Below the pieces are notes generated by a model, which saw nothing but the letters and a program-made list of their open reading frames with translations, made no database searches and had not been told where the DNA came from. From contig JAMPIT010000848.1 in assembly GCA_026261815.1 (NCBI GenBank), forward strand, positions 4,030,001 through 4,094,000: 64,000 nucleotides of DNA. The letters run 5' to 3'. Shown piece by piece: positions 1 through 13,690 of the stretch. Both the position numbers and the translations under genes were made by a program. Position 1 is the stretch's first letter; each line of letters opens with the position of its first letter. The DNA is from Monarcha castaneiventris obscurior (taxonomy: Eukaryota; Chordata; Aves; Passeriformes; Monarchidae).

Positions 1-1254
1 TTGCTGTTAACAGACGCTCAGAATTTGAGCAATTTTGTAGAGAACTTAAGAAATCACACAGTCTGTTTTACATGAGCTTCAACACATTTCAGCTGCTGCC
101 ACAAACCCAGAGATACTTCCAGAGAAAGCTGTGAGGTCAGGATATTACAGCCAGTCTAACAGAAGAACCAGAGATGCTTCTGTGGAGCAGCTGCAGCATC
201 ATGTAATAAACACCAGATGGAACTTGGACCGAGAACACTTTGACTCAATTTTTGATTAAGAGGTACGAATGGTCACCTCTGAGACTTCTCATTAATGTTG
301 CAGTGCAGATACACCACTTCAAAAAGCAACCTGCTATCACAGGTAACTGCAGGCTTCCTGATTTGCTCTTCTTGCATGGTCTACTGAATGGTTTTTCATT
401 GTCCAGGTACAGCTATAATGAGCAGGTGAGCTCTGCAGCTCTAAACAGTTCAGAGATGCCAATGAAGACTTTAAGATGGCCCTAACACAGTTAAGCTGCA
501 ATAATCCCCTGAAGTGTTTAAGTGGCTTAGGTCACTAATAAGCTGCTCTCAGGAGTTAATCAGGAAGGCTGCCTAATTAGGACAAGAAGCTATTCACCAG
601 CACATCCCAATGCAGAAAGCCAATTATACTCTTAAAAGTCACATACTTCTATAATCCCGTGGAAGTCAAATCATAGCATTTGCTAAATAAATCAGACACA
701 CCCCAACCAACCTACACAAACCCGGTGTAGCTTATGTTTAAAACTGTTATTTAGTTCTATATTTTACACACAATTACTGATCTTGCATTTTGTGTGTGAG
801 TTACATGACTTCATCAGGGTTTTTTTGCAGAACACAGCACAGGCTCTACACCACCACACTGACCAGTTTGACTGCCAAGGAATGTCCAGCCTGATTGCCT
901 CCTTTAATGAGAAATCACCAGCCAGAGATTTTATGAGTAATTTCTCAAAATTTCAAAACTTGAAAAAAAATAGAACAGCTAAAGAAGTTGAGATGGCTTT
1001 TTTTATAAAGATTCCCTCTTTACATATCACAAGCTACATTATAAAGCCTAAGTTTCAAATTACTTGCTCTTCTACTATGACAAGCAATGGTCCACCACTG
1101 AGTACTTTTTTACACCACAAGAGTACTTTTATTTACATATTGTTCAACTTTAATTGAAATTTAACTATCATCTAATTCAGAGTGATGTTCATATTATTTC
1201 GTGTTATTTGTTCAGATCCAGATTATAAGAAGAATCAAGCCAATAGATCACAAT
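1..1254. other. Unique non-coding DNA, no gene recognised
   Basis: This A+T-rich single-copy stretch has no open frame longer than about 125 codons. The longest (783-1157, +) is rich in His, Phe and Lys and matches no family I know. I see no splice-flanked exon, RNA gene or repeat signature before the CR1 tail that follows. Confidence 0.55.
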
Positions 1255-1406
1255 TCAAGCACTGGAAGAGGCTGCCCAGCAAAGGGGTTGAGTTGCCATC
1301 CCTGGAGGTATTGAAAAGTGGTGAGCTTGGTAATGCTACATTAATGGTTGGACTTGATGAACTCCAGAATATCTTTTCCAACCTAAATAATTCTATGATT
1401 CCATGA
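1255..1406 (+). repeat. Degraded CR1 LINE 3' end
   Basis: The stretch reads like the last 150 bases of an avian chicken repeat 1 (CR1) LINE in plus orientation. In order it shows the words CTGGAAGAGGCTGCCCAGC, CCATCCCTGGAGGTATT, ATGGTTGGACTTGATGA and TCTTTTCCAACCTAAATAA. It ends in ATTCTATGATTCCATGA, the short ATTCTATG-type repeat that closes CR1 elements. CR1 copies are usually 5'-truncated, so only this tail is expected. The short open frame over it (1182-1406) belongs to the repeat and is not a gene. Several substitutions against the usual tail suggest an older copy than the one near 21 kb. The left edge could lie up to 40 bases earlier. Confidence 0.85.
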
Positions 1407-3873
1407 ATTCAGCTCCTATTTATTCAAAATCTTACAAAACCAAGTACCATCTATCATAAACCTCTTATAATAAATTGTTTGAGTAAGACTTCAGGGCTAA
1501 ACATGAACGTGTCAAAACCCACGCAATGTCAGAAGACTGCAAGAGCAAATCAACAGGCATCATATTTAGCTGTATAAAACTATTTTACAGCCATTTCCAA
1601 GCTTGCAGGTTGAGTTGCACTTGTGATTTGGGAATCAGACTGCACATCCAATAACAGAAGTCTGGTCCGAATTTTCTATTATAATTTGCCAGTATGCTGC
1701 GAGTAGATTTGTAACTCATTGGCAGATGATTCATTTTGAAAATGTTAGAATAGCTTCAGTGTGTTGAGGAGTATGTTCAGGTTACTGCTGTTCAAAGCAC
1801 CATTTGGGGGGTGGGAAGTTTCGATACTTCCCACCACTTCTAGACTTTCAGGCAAACAACCAAATTCACTAACTTAGGCAGGGTTGGCAGAACTATCTTC
1901 GCTGACCCAGAGCATAAGGAATTAATCAGCATCATGACAAAGATGCAAGTACAGATTTAATAGAAGGGAACCAGCCATTTGTTGAGTCTGCTGAGTTTAT
2001 CACATGTACAGACTCCGTCAGTGGACACACAAGCATTTTCTGGTTTTCTTTTGTTTTTACAGTCTCCTTTCTCCTAATCAGAGAATTAAAATTAACAACC
2101 TCAAAGCCAGCTTGGGTTGCCAAGAGTCTTTCTTGGCCTTACTGTAAGTCTGGGGCAGGAAAGATTTAACGTGAAAAAATTCAGGTTGAGAATGACCTTC
2201 TGCACTGATTGACTTTAGTGGAATGTAAATGATGGGCAGTAAATCAGGAGACGTGCACACCGCTCAGTGAATCATCCCATTCCCTTCAATCCCATCTAGG
2301 GGGACAGACATAAATCCTCCCAGTTCAAGCTGGGCCATGAGCAGTCCTTTATATTTCCAATTAAAGATGTACTGTCCTCTGCCCAGCACTCAGTTGGGAC
2401 ACTGCACATTAATATGGTAATCAGCAGCCCAGCAGTGGGACACGGGGACCTCACTGTCTCTGCCATGTTCATCCCCAGGCTTCCTCCCAGCTGGATGGAG
2501 CAGGGTTTGGTGTGACAGGCAAATCCCAAGAGGCGACAGAGAACCCTTCATTAGAACTGATTTTAATGCCACAGTGCCAGTAGGCAACGTGTTCTGATGA
2601 TCAGGGCTCTCACACCCACCACCCTCTGGGGCTGCAGGCCAGGTACAGACACTTCCCAGCGCTCCAAAACAAGTGCACAACAGTCCAAACACAGCCTCAT
2701 GGCATGAACACCCATCAATTACCACCATGTCACTGCCAAAAGCTGCAACTGGGAGGTTCTCTCTTATGGGAACAGCTTTGCTCTTCTTTGAAATCATGGG
2801 AGGCTTACAGCAGAGACAGCAGCCACAGCCCCATAGCTGAGAGCATTAAGGGACATTCACAGCCACCACCAGCATTTCTCTGAGCCCACTGGTGAAGGTG
2901 ATGTTTGGGGGTCCTGGAAAGGGGCTGCCTCTGTATGAGAGTCTGGCAGCACTGACCAACCCTCCTGTTGGACCCTGCACATCCCTTGTTACCCCCTGCC
3001 ATGTGATAAAGGAGCCAGGAAAAGAGGGAAGGGCCAGGGAGCTGTGGGTGGTGGCCACTTTCGGCACCAGTGTTGGAGATCATCTGTGTGAAGAGGAGCT
3101 TCAGCACATGACTAAAAGACAATAAATCTCCTCAGACTCCACAGGCAACTGCAGGGAAAGTGATCAATGAGACAGAGTCAAGTTAACAGAGTTGGGGGTT
3201 TAGGTGCTGGAAATGAGGGTTGGACAGGCATCAAAGGTGGCATCACTTCCTATGGAGTGAGGACAGGCTGCCCAGAAACAGGAGTTGGGACAATTATTTT
3301 TGTTGTTGTTTTCACTAATTTGGCATCGAACTGTTACCCACCCAAACACCATTGAATGAATTCTCTGCCTTTTCTAAGTCCTCCTCAAAGTCCTTGTACA
3401 AGAATCGTGTTATTTAGACCACCTCATTACTCTGATACAACTGCTTTTGCCCAGAGCTTTTGGTAAGAGTGGATGGAAAGAGCGTACACAGACCCTAAAA
3501 GTAGGGTTTCATAGAGTTAGGAGCTGAGCTTGTACTCAAACCTCTCTGAGCTACTCTGCATGCAGTTCAGCCACAGGTCCAGGGCTTTAAGACTTGGTGC
3601 TATCAACAGTGGAAAAAATGTGGGTATCTGGCAGGTAAATCAGTGCCTCCCTTCATGGTTCAGTTGAGGATTGCCAACTTCTGGCTTAAATCATGTGGAT
3701 AGAGAAAATGGATGCCAGTTACTTCTCTAGAGAGTGAATTAGAGTGCTGCTGGGGGTGGGGGCAGTGGTTGTCCTTGTTGCAGACCAGATTTTTCCCCAC
3801 AGTAAGCAGATAAAACCTGTTTTACCTGCAGAAGGTGGTACCTTGTAATCAGATTTCTTTTTTGGGAGGGTTG
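1407..3873. other. Unique non-coding DNA, no gene recognised
   Basis: No gene is recognised. Between about 2290 and 3120 base composition is more G+C-rich, and overlapping short frames stay open on both strands (for example 2390-2797 on minus). None gives a recognisable domain and their overlap argues against coding. A G8 run lies near 1805. The rest is A+T-rich with no repeat signature I can name. Confidence 0.5.
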
Positions 3874-3901
3874 GGTTTTTTTTGTTTGTTTGTTTTTGTT
3901 T
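3874..3901. repeat. T-rich / (TTTG)n simple repeat
   Basis: A T8 run is followed by GTTTGTTTG and further T-rich sequence. It is a short simple repeat, possibly the remnant of a retroposon tail in minus orientation, but no retroposon body can be seen next to it. Confidence 0.8.
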
Positions 3902-5650
3902 AACTTCAGGGAGGATTTACCTTCCCTAAACAGATGGAGAGTAAAATCCTGGATCCAAAAGCATCTCCTCCCACACTGGCCACCTTACCCCACCCTGCTC
4001 TCTTCAGCGCTCCATAGCTATTTTTAACATCTCATTTCCTCACATTATGGCAATTTACATACTTAAACACATCACATTATCGTCCAATATATAAACAAAG
4101 TGAGATAATGCACTGTAAAGAGACTATTAAAAAAACCCTGCCGATACACACACAGGAGCTTTTGGAAATCAGGCAGTTCTTTGAAGCAAAGCAGTTGTCC
4201 TGTATCAGTAATGGGAGGATTTCTCAGCAACACTTTACAATAAAGCAGACTTAATGAGAGCCGAGCAGTGGTGTAATTCCTGTGGAATTGCATATTGAAA
4301 GCTACATTCATACCCAAGGAGCCCATCAGGACCAGTATTGTTAGCATGAATGCTGAAGGAATTGCAAAATGAATTGCCATTTTGTTATCAAGTGCTTCCG
4401 ATTGGCTCTATCCTGCCATCTGTGTCATTGGGAGGATGTGAAGCAGCACAGGTCCGAACTTGGGCATCTGAAAGGTGGGTCAAGGGGAAATTTTGTGCTG
4501 CAGCATCCTCTGCTTCTTCACTGAAGAAGTTCAGTGCACCTGCCTTCCTGTCACTGTGCTGGGAAGAAAAGCCAAAACAGAGAGCAGATTGCCAGGATCT
4601 GGGTGAGGCAGATTTGCCCTTAAGTGATGGGGGAACACCATTTATTGATCAGCCATGCAAAACCTGGTGATAGGTCATAGCAAAACTCTGCTTAGAAAAA
4701 AGAGACTGCAAATTATCTGGCTCCTTTGAGGCTCCTACAGCCTTCTCTACTTCTTTGTGATGCTACAGTAAATGTTGTAAGATATAAAACCTTGGAAAGT
4801 CCCCCAGGAAAAAAGGAATGTGCAGCTCATGTCTCATTTAGCTCTATGGAGAAGGAATGGATTTTAAAACTGTTGGAGTGATTTAGAAGCCTAAATTACA
4901 TTCCCAAAACATCCAGATGCCATAGAAAATTCACTCACCACTGTTCAAAACCCAGAGTTAGCTCATCTATGGGCTTTAGAATTGTACAGAGATGCACAAA
5001 ACAATTTTTTGAATTTTCTCTAACTCTTTTGTTAACTTCTGTTGCAATACCCGTTGATAAAAGAACTCTTTAATGAAAAAATATCTTTGTTTCATCACCT
5101 TGTTCTATAACTGAGGTACTGATGCTCCAGTGAGTTAGATTTGATATCTCTACATGAATTCCCACTTCTGTCTTTATTTACAATTCCCTTTCAGCCTTCA
5201 AGATAAAGAATTACTGTATTATTCATCTCCTTATGCTGGTATTGCCACACTGGGATGCTTTCCAAGCAGAAAAGCCTATTTTGACTCTTGGCATAGCCCT
5301 GACACCACAAATAATCTGGAAGCTGCAGAGCTCTACACACCCTTGAAACCCAAGAGATGCACCAAGACTGATCCTCGTGTACACACAGGAGCAAACCACA
5401 GCACCTTTCATTCCCACTTCTTTTCAAGTTCTCCCAACTGACACCTCCCATCCTGTATGTCTGTGCCGTGGTTCAGCCAGCAGCCTGGGAGAGGCAGGGC
5501 TGCCTCCTTCCAGAGGTGTGACATCCGGCTGTGAGGGACTGGGGACCTCCTGTTAGTGCTCAGGACCCTGAGGTTTGTGCAAGTTTGGTTTAGGGTGCAA
5601 TATTTTCCTTCTAACAATTTCAGAGCTCCATAATGGTCAGGGTATGGACA
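3902..5650. other. Unique non-coding DNA, no gene recognised
   Basis: The stretch has only short frames. The frames at 4072-4380 (minus), 4350-4670 (plus) and 5154-5441 (plus) are about 100 codons each and show no recognisable domain, signal peptide or splice-bounded exon. No named repeat is seen. Confidence 0.5.
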
Positions 5651-5715
5651 TGCCCATTTCATTTGAGGGAAACTAAGGCTCAGAAAGAAAACCCTTTGCT
5701 CCAGAAGACATTACA
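5651..5715 (+). repeat. Probable MIR-type SINE core relic
   Basis: The words TGCCCATTTCATTTGAGG and GAAACTAAGGCTCAGAAAG follow each other in the order of the conserved MIR SINE core, where a 'cccattttacagatgagg' word precedes 'aaactgaggctcagagag'. After that the match fades. MIR elements are ancient tRNA-derived SINEs, and a few relics persist in bird genomes. Flanking tRNA-like and LINE-like parts are not recognisable. A chance match over about 40 bases is the main alternative. Confidence 0.5.
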
Positions 5716-8700
5716 GCCACAACACTTGACATGATGGAGCCAAACAACACAGACTGGAATGAATTAATGACAAATGACCCTGTCCTCACAGTCGTGCATC
5801 CAGGTTGTACTTTGACTGTGCCAAAGCCATCACTCTGTGCCCCTGCACTTTCTTTATGCCTTGGTATAAAATCCATGCCAAACTGATCCATCTCAGATGA
5901 TGACATGGACCATGGAAATGTTGCAATGGGTGCTTATGGGTCCAATCCCTGACAGCCAAGTTATATGACAGAGCACAAGGAGCAAGTTTTTCAAAAATTA
6001 AATTCTTCAAATTTACAGCACTACATAAAAAAAGAATGAGTTTAAATATTTCCAGATCTACCAGAAGAATTATTCAAACTAAGTTTATAGGTCTGACTCT
6101 CCCATACATCACTCTAAATCAGAAGGGATTTCGCTAGGCCTGAACATAAATAATTTATGATCTAATGGGAAATGCTCTTCACGTACCAAAAGCTTAAGAA
6201 TAGTTCCCTCTCCAAACACAAGGCCCAAATTTAACATCACAACTGTTCAATTGAAGTGCCACATATTAAAGACAAAAAAATTGGTCACCTTTAGGAAGGC
6301 TTTGTTCTAGTTCCAGCACTGGCAATAAATAAAGCTTCCTGTAGTGCAGGCATTGCTCTCATCACTGTGCCTACACCCACAAGCACACTGCCACAAATAC
6401 ACACAAGAGAAGGTGTCCATCTTCTTTCAGCTTTATTACAACTGAGAACAACTTGATCCTGCAGCACTGGCTCACAAGAGCACTTGTACAGGGCTCCAGT
6501 GAAATGAGAGACCAGTGAATGTTTTTAGAATGAAGCTCAGACTTAAAGATGTTTGCGTGATAATTTGAGACAGATAATTCTTTCCTGCCAGTCAGTTTTC
6601 CCCTCCTAACAAGGAATTGAGCACCACCTCTAGTTCATATCCAGAAGGTGGAAGAGACTGATCCTCGTACTTAAAATATCAATCCTTTTAGCACCACATC
6701 TCTATCTGCAAAGTACCTGGAGTGTACTTACGTGGGTCCCACAAAACCAGCAATGATTCAATGAGGGGTAATTGACAAAAAGCCTCAATGCTCCCCCTTA
6801 TTCTTTCTTCTGAAATAAGAGAGGGAGACAGGCATCTTCAAAATTCTGCATTTCAAAGTTATCCTCTCTCCTTTTGTTGGGAGGTGGCAAAATCAGGCTA
6901 TTTAAAGAATTGTCTGATGTTATTTTAAAAGTCTTTGGTTACACTGCTTTGGGGAGTTGAATAAAACAAAGATAATTCAAAGATAGTGCACAGGTTTGTG
7001 ATCTGTCTCAGCTTGGTTGCTCTTGCCCTTAATTGCATGCATCCCTCTTGCAGGGATTTCAAAGGAAAGTTCAGCACCTGAAACGCTGATCCCTGCCTCT
7101 GTATTGGGAGTGAGTTCTAAACCACAATTTATGCACGTGCAGCTCAACTGAGTCAACAGGATCAGCCTCAGGTACCAGGCACAAGTCAGATGTGCTGGGG
7201 CACTCCCTGAGGGAGCCCCTGGAAGCACACCCCAGTAGCTTTTACTCCATATTACTGCTCAAAACCAGCGTGCACATAAAACACATGAAAGAAACCAGGA
7301 GACACACGTACAACCCAGTGCCCAAGCCATAAGGGTATCCAGTCTCTTTGCTATGTCCCATCCCCACTTTCCACTGAAATCGTGATCCAGTTGCTGAGCA
7401 CAGGATTCATCTCATCTAACTGAAACAAATAAAATAGGGACACCTACATGCAGGTACAATATAAGGTTTCCCTTCACATTCAGTAGGGAAAAATGGTGTT
7501 TCCAGAGCAGTCTTTCCTTCTGATGAGGACAGAGGACAGTAAGCCCCATTCCAGGAGTGCCTGTTTCACAGTGCTTCACACTGGCTGCTCATGGAGCTCA
7601 GCACAGAGCTCCGAGGCACTGTCTGGAGTGTAGATGAATCCCACTCGTGTGGACTTGGGCTGGGCCTCATGAGAGCAAGTAAAAAATTCCCATTCTTCTC
7701 AGTAGCCACCAAAATAGGCATCTAACTTGCATCATAACTTTACGAGTTGGCATTTTATTAGTTTGAAGCGGGGGGGAGCATTAGCATTTTTACTTTATTT
7801 CAACTGTTTTGAGCAGTTTAATGATTCCTTAAGCCAGCATCAAAACACAGTTGAGTCAGTCCAGTTCAGTGCTCCAGGCTTGGGAGGCTCTGCACCAAGC
7901 TGACTTTTTTTACAGCTCCATATCCCCTCAGTTCTTCTGAAGAACAGACCCTGCTATGTTTTGCTTTCCTGAATTTAGTACTACTATCAACTCTTGCCTC
8001 TCCAGACGCCAAGACAACTCATTTAAGCACAAGAAATGTTACATATTAGCACTAAGAGAAGACATAAATTTCCCATTCCTATTTCAAGTAAATTTGGGAA
8101 ATACAGCATAATTTCACTTACATAATCCATAGTTGAAATTCAGATAAAAGAGGTAGAACATTATATATGCCTCTTCCACTTGCAAAAAAACCCTCACTTT
8201 TTAGAGCAATAGAAAACTGTTGTTGCCAAAACAACGAAGATAAATCCAGCTTTGAATCGAGCAGGCACATTTCTGCAGCCATTCAGTGCATGGGCCAGAG
8301 CTTTAGACACAGCTCCAGTTGTGAGCCAGTGCCAGGCTCAGCCTTAAATCTGGGCAATGATGAGACATAGGCAGATGTGAGTGGTAACACTGTCTGGGCT
8401 CCAAACCAGCCCTGCTCTGAAACTGGAAAAAGGAGGATTTTTGTTTGGGCACACCCTCACTAAAGTACCTGAAGAAGTTTCAAGAAGATGCTGGATTCTG
8501 ACAGCAAAGACACACACGTTATGAACAGCACTGTCCTTCTGGGGCAGTGGAGTTTGCATCTTCCTGCCATTTATCTTCACTACCATAAGTGGAATTTTCC
8601 TATTTATTTAGGTGGAGAGGTCTGTTGCAGATAATTAGGAACTGATCTGGAATGTACACACACAGTATTTGAGTCATTACAGTTAGCACTGAGAAAAACT

Positions 8701-10854
8701 TTTGCATTAAAAAAGTCTTCCTTCACACAGATACTAAAACTAAATCCAGCAATTAACAGCGTAAGCTATGTTCTGTCCTAATCACAGTTTAAGGAACCAA
8801 ATATAATCTATTTCATGGCTCAAAAAAATTATGTTTCTTTCTTGTATTAATCATTATATTTTTCACTTTTGGTTGACCCTTAGCTTCCCCCTGGCCTATA
8901 TCACTTTGCTGACAAAATCTTTATTATTTAGGGTTTTCCTCTAGACACAGGACTGCTTTCCTGCATTTGAAATACAGCCAGAGAACACTCAGCATGGAGA
9001 CCTTTCAAAAAACGTGGGTTTTTTTCCAGCTAGAAGGGTGGAGATGGCTACTTTTGAGAGTTTTCGTGCTTCCTGAAGTGCCTTTTCACCCGCAATGTAA
9101 ATGAGTGCTGACCTTCTGTTCTGATCCACAGGTCTGAAGCAGAAGGGTCCTGCACATTCTTATAATTTCCGCAGGAACTGGTGCGATGCCAAGTTCATTT
9201 CAGCTGCTGAAGGAAGCTGCTATACCTCAAGTTCAACAGACTTAATAGCCTTGAGCTCACAGCATAATAGCATTATTCTGTATGTTGGATGGTGCATAAA
9301 ATGCATTACACCAATATTTAGACTATCGTGGACCTGACCAACCCATCAAGAATTGTGCCAAACAAAAGGCAGCTCAATTTTGAAATGCCCAAACTTGGCT
9401 CTCCTCCAGTTAGAGAACAGCTAAAATAAATAAATAAAATTAGTCTAAGTTTTCTGTGTATTTAAAACAAAAACAAACCTTCACTGATAGTGATTCCAAT
9501 ATATTCTACACTAATACTTAATGGAAAAGAGTGAATGTAAAACAAGAATGTATTTTCAAAAAAAAAATCAGAATGTTTCACTCAAAAAATCACAAATAAA
9601 GCTTTGTGCTTTGCTTTCAAAGTGAGACATTGTAAGAACAAAGATAATTCAGCAATTTATTGTGATTTGACACAACTGAATTCAGGTGGAGCTCTACCAA
9701 AGCTTGCAACAAGTTTGTATTTTATTTTCCAATATCTTCTTTACAGCATCTTCTGCATCTTTGAAACCCTGACCACCATGGGAGTTATTCTCTACAGCCA
9801 GAAGTAAAATAGGAATCAAGCCATGTATTTCCATATTCTGTTCAACCAAAAGGCCTCTGATTTTAAAAGCTTGTATTTTACAATAAATTTACATTCCAAA
9901 TTAAGGACTGTTCATGATTAAGACATCATCCTGCAGTGATAGCTATATACCAAAGGATGTTTGGTTATTAAATTTGACGAAAGATTTGCCTTTTTGATTG
10001 GAGCTGTCTATGGGGCAGAATTAGGAATACCTTTAGAGGAGTCCCTGTCAGAGTAAGAGGGTTCCCTGCTTCCTGCCCTGCAGTCTCTGCAAAACCATTT
10101 CTGGGCACAAAAAAGTCAGTGCTGTCAGAAATCTTCCCTGGACATCACACGTATATAATGCCTCAGAACTAGATGATATAAGATGATTCAGAACCAGACG
10201 ATATAATCACTTTGAAAACACAAACTGATCACCAAACTTTCACTGGGAAATGACTCAGATGGAAAGCAGAAAGTAATAGCTGGGATATCACTGAGGGCAG
10301 CCCTCACCCACTGCCAGGTACCATCTCCAGCATCGTTCTCAAAGAAAATCTCTTTGCTCTCCCACCTGTGTTGGGTGGCCCTGGCACCCAAAGCTGACTT
10401 GGCAGTTTCAAGCTCCTTCAACCTCCTTGATAATATAAACCAGCCTGTGATAAATTCAAATCTCCCAAATCCAGAAAAAAACCCATGTTGATATAGGCAG
10501 ATTGTAAGGGTGAATTTTAGAAGTATCTCCATTTTAGCTTTATGTTTTAGTATAAAGGGCCTCAGCTGTCTGATCCAGGAAAAAGAACAAGAAAATAAAT
10601 ATATTTTTTTTCAGGTACGCCACTTTTCTTCAAAAAGTTGGTTCTTACCTCATCCTCATATCAATATTTAAAATGTTTATTTGATTACTGATCATAAACT
10701 CATCAATTAAAGGTTATCCCAATGATATTGAAATGCTGTTAACAGGCATTCCCTCTTTCAGGACCACTCTGTGCGTTGCAGAGAGTATTGCAAAAGAGAC
10801 AGCAAAACAGAAATTAACTCAAAGGAAAATACTCTCCATGCACCTCCCCCCACC
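5716..10854. other. Long unique non-coding stretch, no gene recognised
   Basis: About 5 kb of A+T-rich DNA with no open frame over 115 codons and no repeat I can name. A few pieces have the texture of conserved non-coding DNA. One is about 9080-9310, which retains scattered CpG (ACCCGCAATG, TTTCCGCAGG, GGTGCGATGCC) beside homeodomain-like words. Another is 7740-7860, with a short G run. Small direct repeats (GATGATATAAGATGATTC) lie near 10170. None can be called functional from the sequence. Confidence 0.5.
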
Positions 10855-10890
10855 AAAAAAAAAAAAAAAAAAGAAAAAAAAAAGAAAAAA
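10855..10890. repeat. Poly-A / A-rich simple tract
   Basis: A run of 18 A, then AG-interrupted A runs, follows a C-rich word (CACCTCCCCCCACC). It could be the tail of an old processed insertion, but no body or target-site duplication is visible upstream. I call it a simple repeat only. Confidence 0.85.
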
Positions 10891-13039
10891 TCTGGATATT
10901 AATACCCAGTGACATTTCCAACCAAAAGTGTATTTTCATTCAAATATTGTTCTTCCTACTGCTGCAAAATGTGCTCCAAAAAACCATGACAAATGCTTGT
11001 AATATTTACAAGATGTCATTGCAGTAAAATATTAATATCTTTTCCTCCTTGCAGAACAACAGTGGACTCCTATTTCCATAGAAATACGCAAGGGGTTTAT
11101 TAGAGCCACTCGCTGTGTGCTGCACGAGCCTTTCCAGCACACACACTGCACCCAACTCTAACTAGGATTAGTGCCAACACAATTTGTACTACAGTAATCT
11201 ATTAGATTCAGACAGATTTGCCTGAGCCTAAGGGGCTGAAACAGAGCAGCTACACTGGGAATGCTCTGTACAACCCTGAGCTGAGATGGAGAGGAGGAAG
11301 GAGGAACGCTGAGCTCTGGTCATCCCATGAGTGGGGAGAGCACATCACAGCATCTCCCCCTCACTGCCATGCAGAGGAGACCAGCAGAGCCTCCTCATCC
11401 TCCTCATGCTGAATGGGCTCCTTTCAACATCCAGTTCTTCTTTTACTTCATGAGAGCTTGAGCAATTTTGCCTCCACTTTCAAATTATCACAACTTCAAA
11501 ATATCTGCTGGGTACAAGCACAATTCACCATTTCAAAAGTAAGTCCTACGTTTTCAGTGTCTCCTTGCCCAATCCTCTGCCCTTCTGCAGCTCCCATAGT
11601 GTGCTGAGCAAGCAGATATTCCAGCTGCAGATGGCCTCAGGCAAGCCTAGGTTGGTTGAGGTCAGCCAAATCTGGCAGCTGCGTTTTGCCAGCCCTGCCT
11701 TCCTGCTCGGAGGCAAACGAGCAGCAGCTCTCTCCTCTGCTGGCCTCCTCCCAGGCCACTCTCCCTCAAAGGGAGCTGAAGGTCCCCCTTCCATCCCAGC
11801 CAGCCCTCAGCTCAGCTGAGCTTTCCTCTTGCAGTTCTTCCCCAAGGCTTGATGCTGCCTCAGGTGTTGAGGACAAGGTTGATGAATTTTCCAGAAGCTT
11901 CTGGACTCAATTCACACCAAAGTGGAATTATTGGCTCCATTAGGCAAACTTTCAGTGCCAATTCTCTCAAAACCCCGAGATAAAACAAGTGACACCAACC
12001 CCTGGGGATTAGGGACAAAGCCACACAAACTCAGTGTGCTCACTGTCTCAGAGAACAGCAAATGTGCAGGCTCTCTGTGTCTCTTAACATCAAAGAACAG
12101 AATGTGACAACTGGGGCTTCTCCCAACACTTCCAAATGCTTAATGGGCCAACACTTGCTTTTATTGTTATTCTTATGCTTCTGAAATAAACAACAGGGAA
12201 AAACCCCAATGCTGATTGACAACAGCTTACACAATGACAGCCAAATTAATGAAGCTGGAGATCAGTCAGAGTGGAAAGGTTTCAATTATCCACATGTCCT
12301 AATGTGAGGACAAGGCTAGGAGTAAGTGTACCCTGGTCCTATCTGCTAATCAAAGCTCCTCTCCCAGTGTGCCAAAGATGAAAACTTGGTTATCATTAGT
12401 AATTACTAACATCCTCCCAGCCTTTAGAGTTAAAGCTAACACTAAGGTTAAAGTGTTAGAAACTAAAGAAATTCACTTAAGTCAGATTGTCTCACCTAAA
12501 TTAATCAGCCTTCATTTTTTGGGTTTGGGCTTTCTAATAGCTGAAGTTTCGTCATTGCTTGACTGCTGTTTTCAATAGCTGATACTGTTGAAAGTTAAAA
12601 TACACTCACGACTACAACATTCAATTTTACAAGTCTTCTTAAATAAGGTTTGGGTGCATAACCTGCAATTAGACTAGAAAATGCACTATTAAAGTGAGTT
12701 TATTAGCATTTGTAAAGGGGAAGTCAGAATGATCTGACAGCTTTTTTCCCCCCTGTAACTTCAAGAAGTGAGAATTTACTAAAAATAGTGTGAAGTAGGG
12801 AAAGACTTGAAAGGAACATGAAAAGGGGAAGGGAAAGGGAATAACGGGACCACATAAATATTTTAAATACTTATTTGTATACCATGCACTCCACAGAACT
12901 AACACATATTACAAGGTTTCCAGCTACAATGACATCTGACCATGCTTCCCTTTGTCCTGGAGGGAACACACTCCACTAGCACAGAGTTTATAAAGGCCAT
13001 GAATGAGCACAAATACAATTCAGTGACCTCCAGTGTCCT
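10891..13039. other. Unique non-coding DNA, no gene recognised
   Basis: The part at 11210-11830 is more G+C-rich and has overlapping short frames in several phases on both strands (for example 11565-11819 plus and 11546-11794 minus). They resemble no protein family. The part at 12300-12700 is A+T-rich with many TAAT words and a local run of GTTAAAG/CTAACACTAAGG words. A purine-rich stretch (GGGGAAGGGAAAGGGAATA) lies near 12825. Confidence 0.5.
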
Positions 13040-13210
13040 TGTCACCGACATGGGATATTTATGCATGTGAGGCTAATCTGAAGCCTCTCTCAAGCTCCCA
13101 TTCATCATTAGCCCATCAGATGCTGACTAGACCATATATCTCTACCTGGATGCTTGCTAATCTTTGACTATTAAACAGGGATAAACCACAAATTTTATAC
13201 TGGGGGCCTG
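13040..13210. other. Enhancer-like candidate conserved non-coding element
   Basis: This A+T-rich but ordered stretch has ATATTTATGCATG, CATTCATCATTAGCCC, GCTTGCTAATC and TTAAACAGGGATAA words in 170 bases. These include TAAT homeodomain cores and a GATA-like GGATAA. There is no repeat signature and no open frame. The call rests on texture only and should be tested by alignment to other birds and mammals. Confidence 0.25.
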
Positions 13211-13427
13211 TCACTCAACTGTTTGGATCTACTTTGTGGCCAGCTCCTTTTTGCAGGGGAGCTGAATCTAACCTTCACTAGGCTTCTCCTGGGCACAAAA
13301 TGCTACTTAGCAAGAGCACTCACAAGCCAAATTCCCAGGTTTTATACACCACCATGGATCTGCTCAGTCCAATGGAGTCATGCCAGGTTACACCAGCTGA
13401 GGATCTGGCCATGTATTTTCAAGGTAC

Positions 13428-13690
13428 TCTATAAATTAATTAAGCTTTATAATAACCTTGCGAGGTTCAGCAGTACAAACTGAAGTGGGAAAAGTGCAAG
13501 GACACCAAGCCAATGGCACACAAGGAAATGCTGCTTCCCAAAGGGCAAATATCTTGTCTGCCTTGCTTTTTAACTGTATATTCCACCCTCCCTGCATCAA
13601 AAACCCCTCTCCGGGTTCCACAAAGCCGAAAATAGCTGTAGCATCAGGCTGCAGCAGTAAGAATTGAAGCTGGGAACTCTGTACCTGCAT
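13428..13690 (+). repeat. Possible MIR-like SINE relic
   Basis: The first part has ATAATAACCTTGCGAGGT followed about 15 bases later by AACTGAAGTGGGAAAAGTGC and CCAAGCCAATGGCACACAAG. These resemble, in the right order, the MIR words for 'aacaaccctgtgaggt', 'aactgaggc...' and 'gcccaaggtcacaca'. About 130 bases later GCAGTAAGAATTGAAGCTGG could correspond to the downstream 'gccgggattcgaaccc' region, which would need an insertion between. The match is loose, and a chance resemblance is quite possible. Confidence 0.3.

Noticed and set aside
10855..10890. Poly-A tail of a processed pseudogene
   Set aside because: No gene-like body upstream and no visible target-site duplication.
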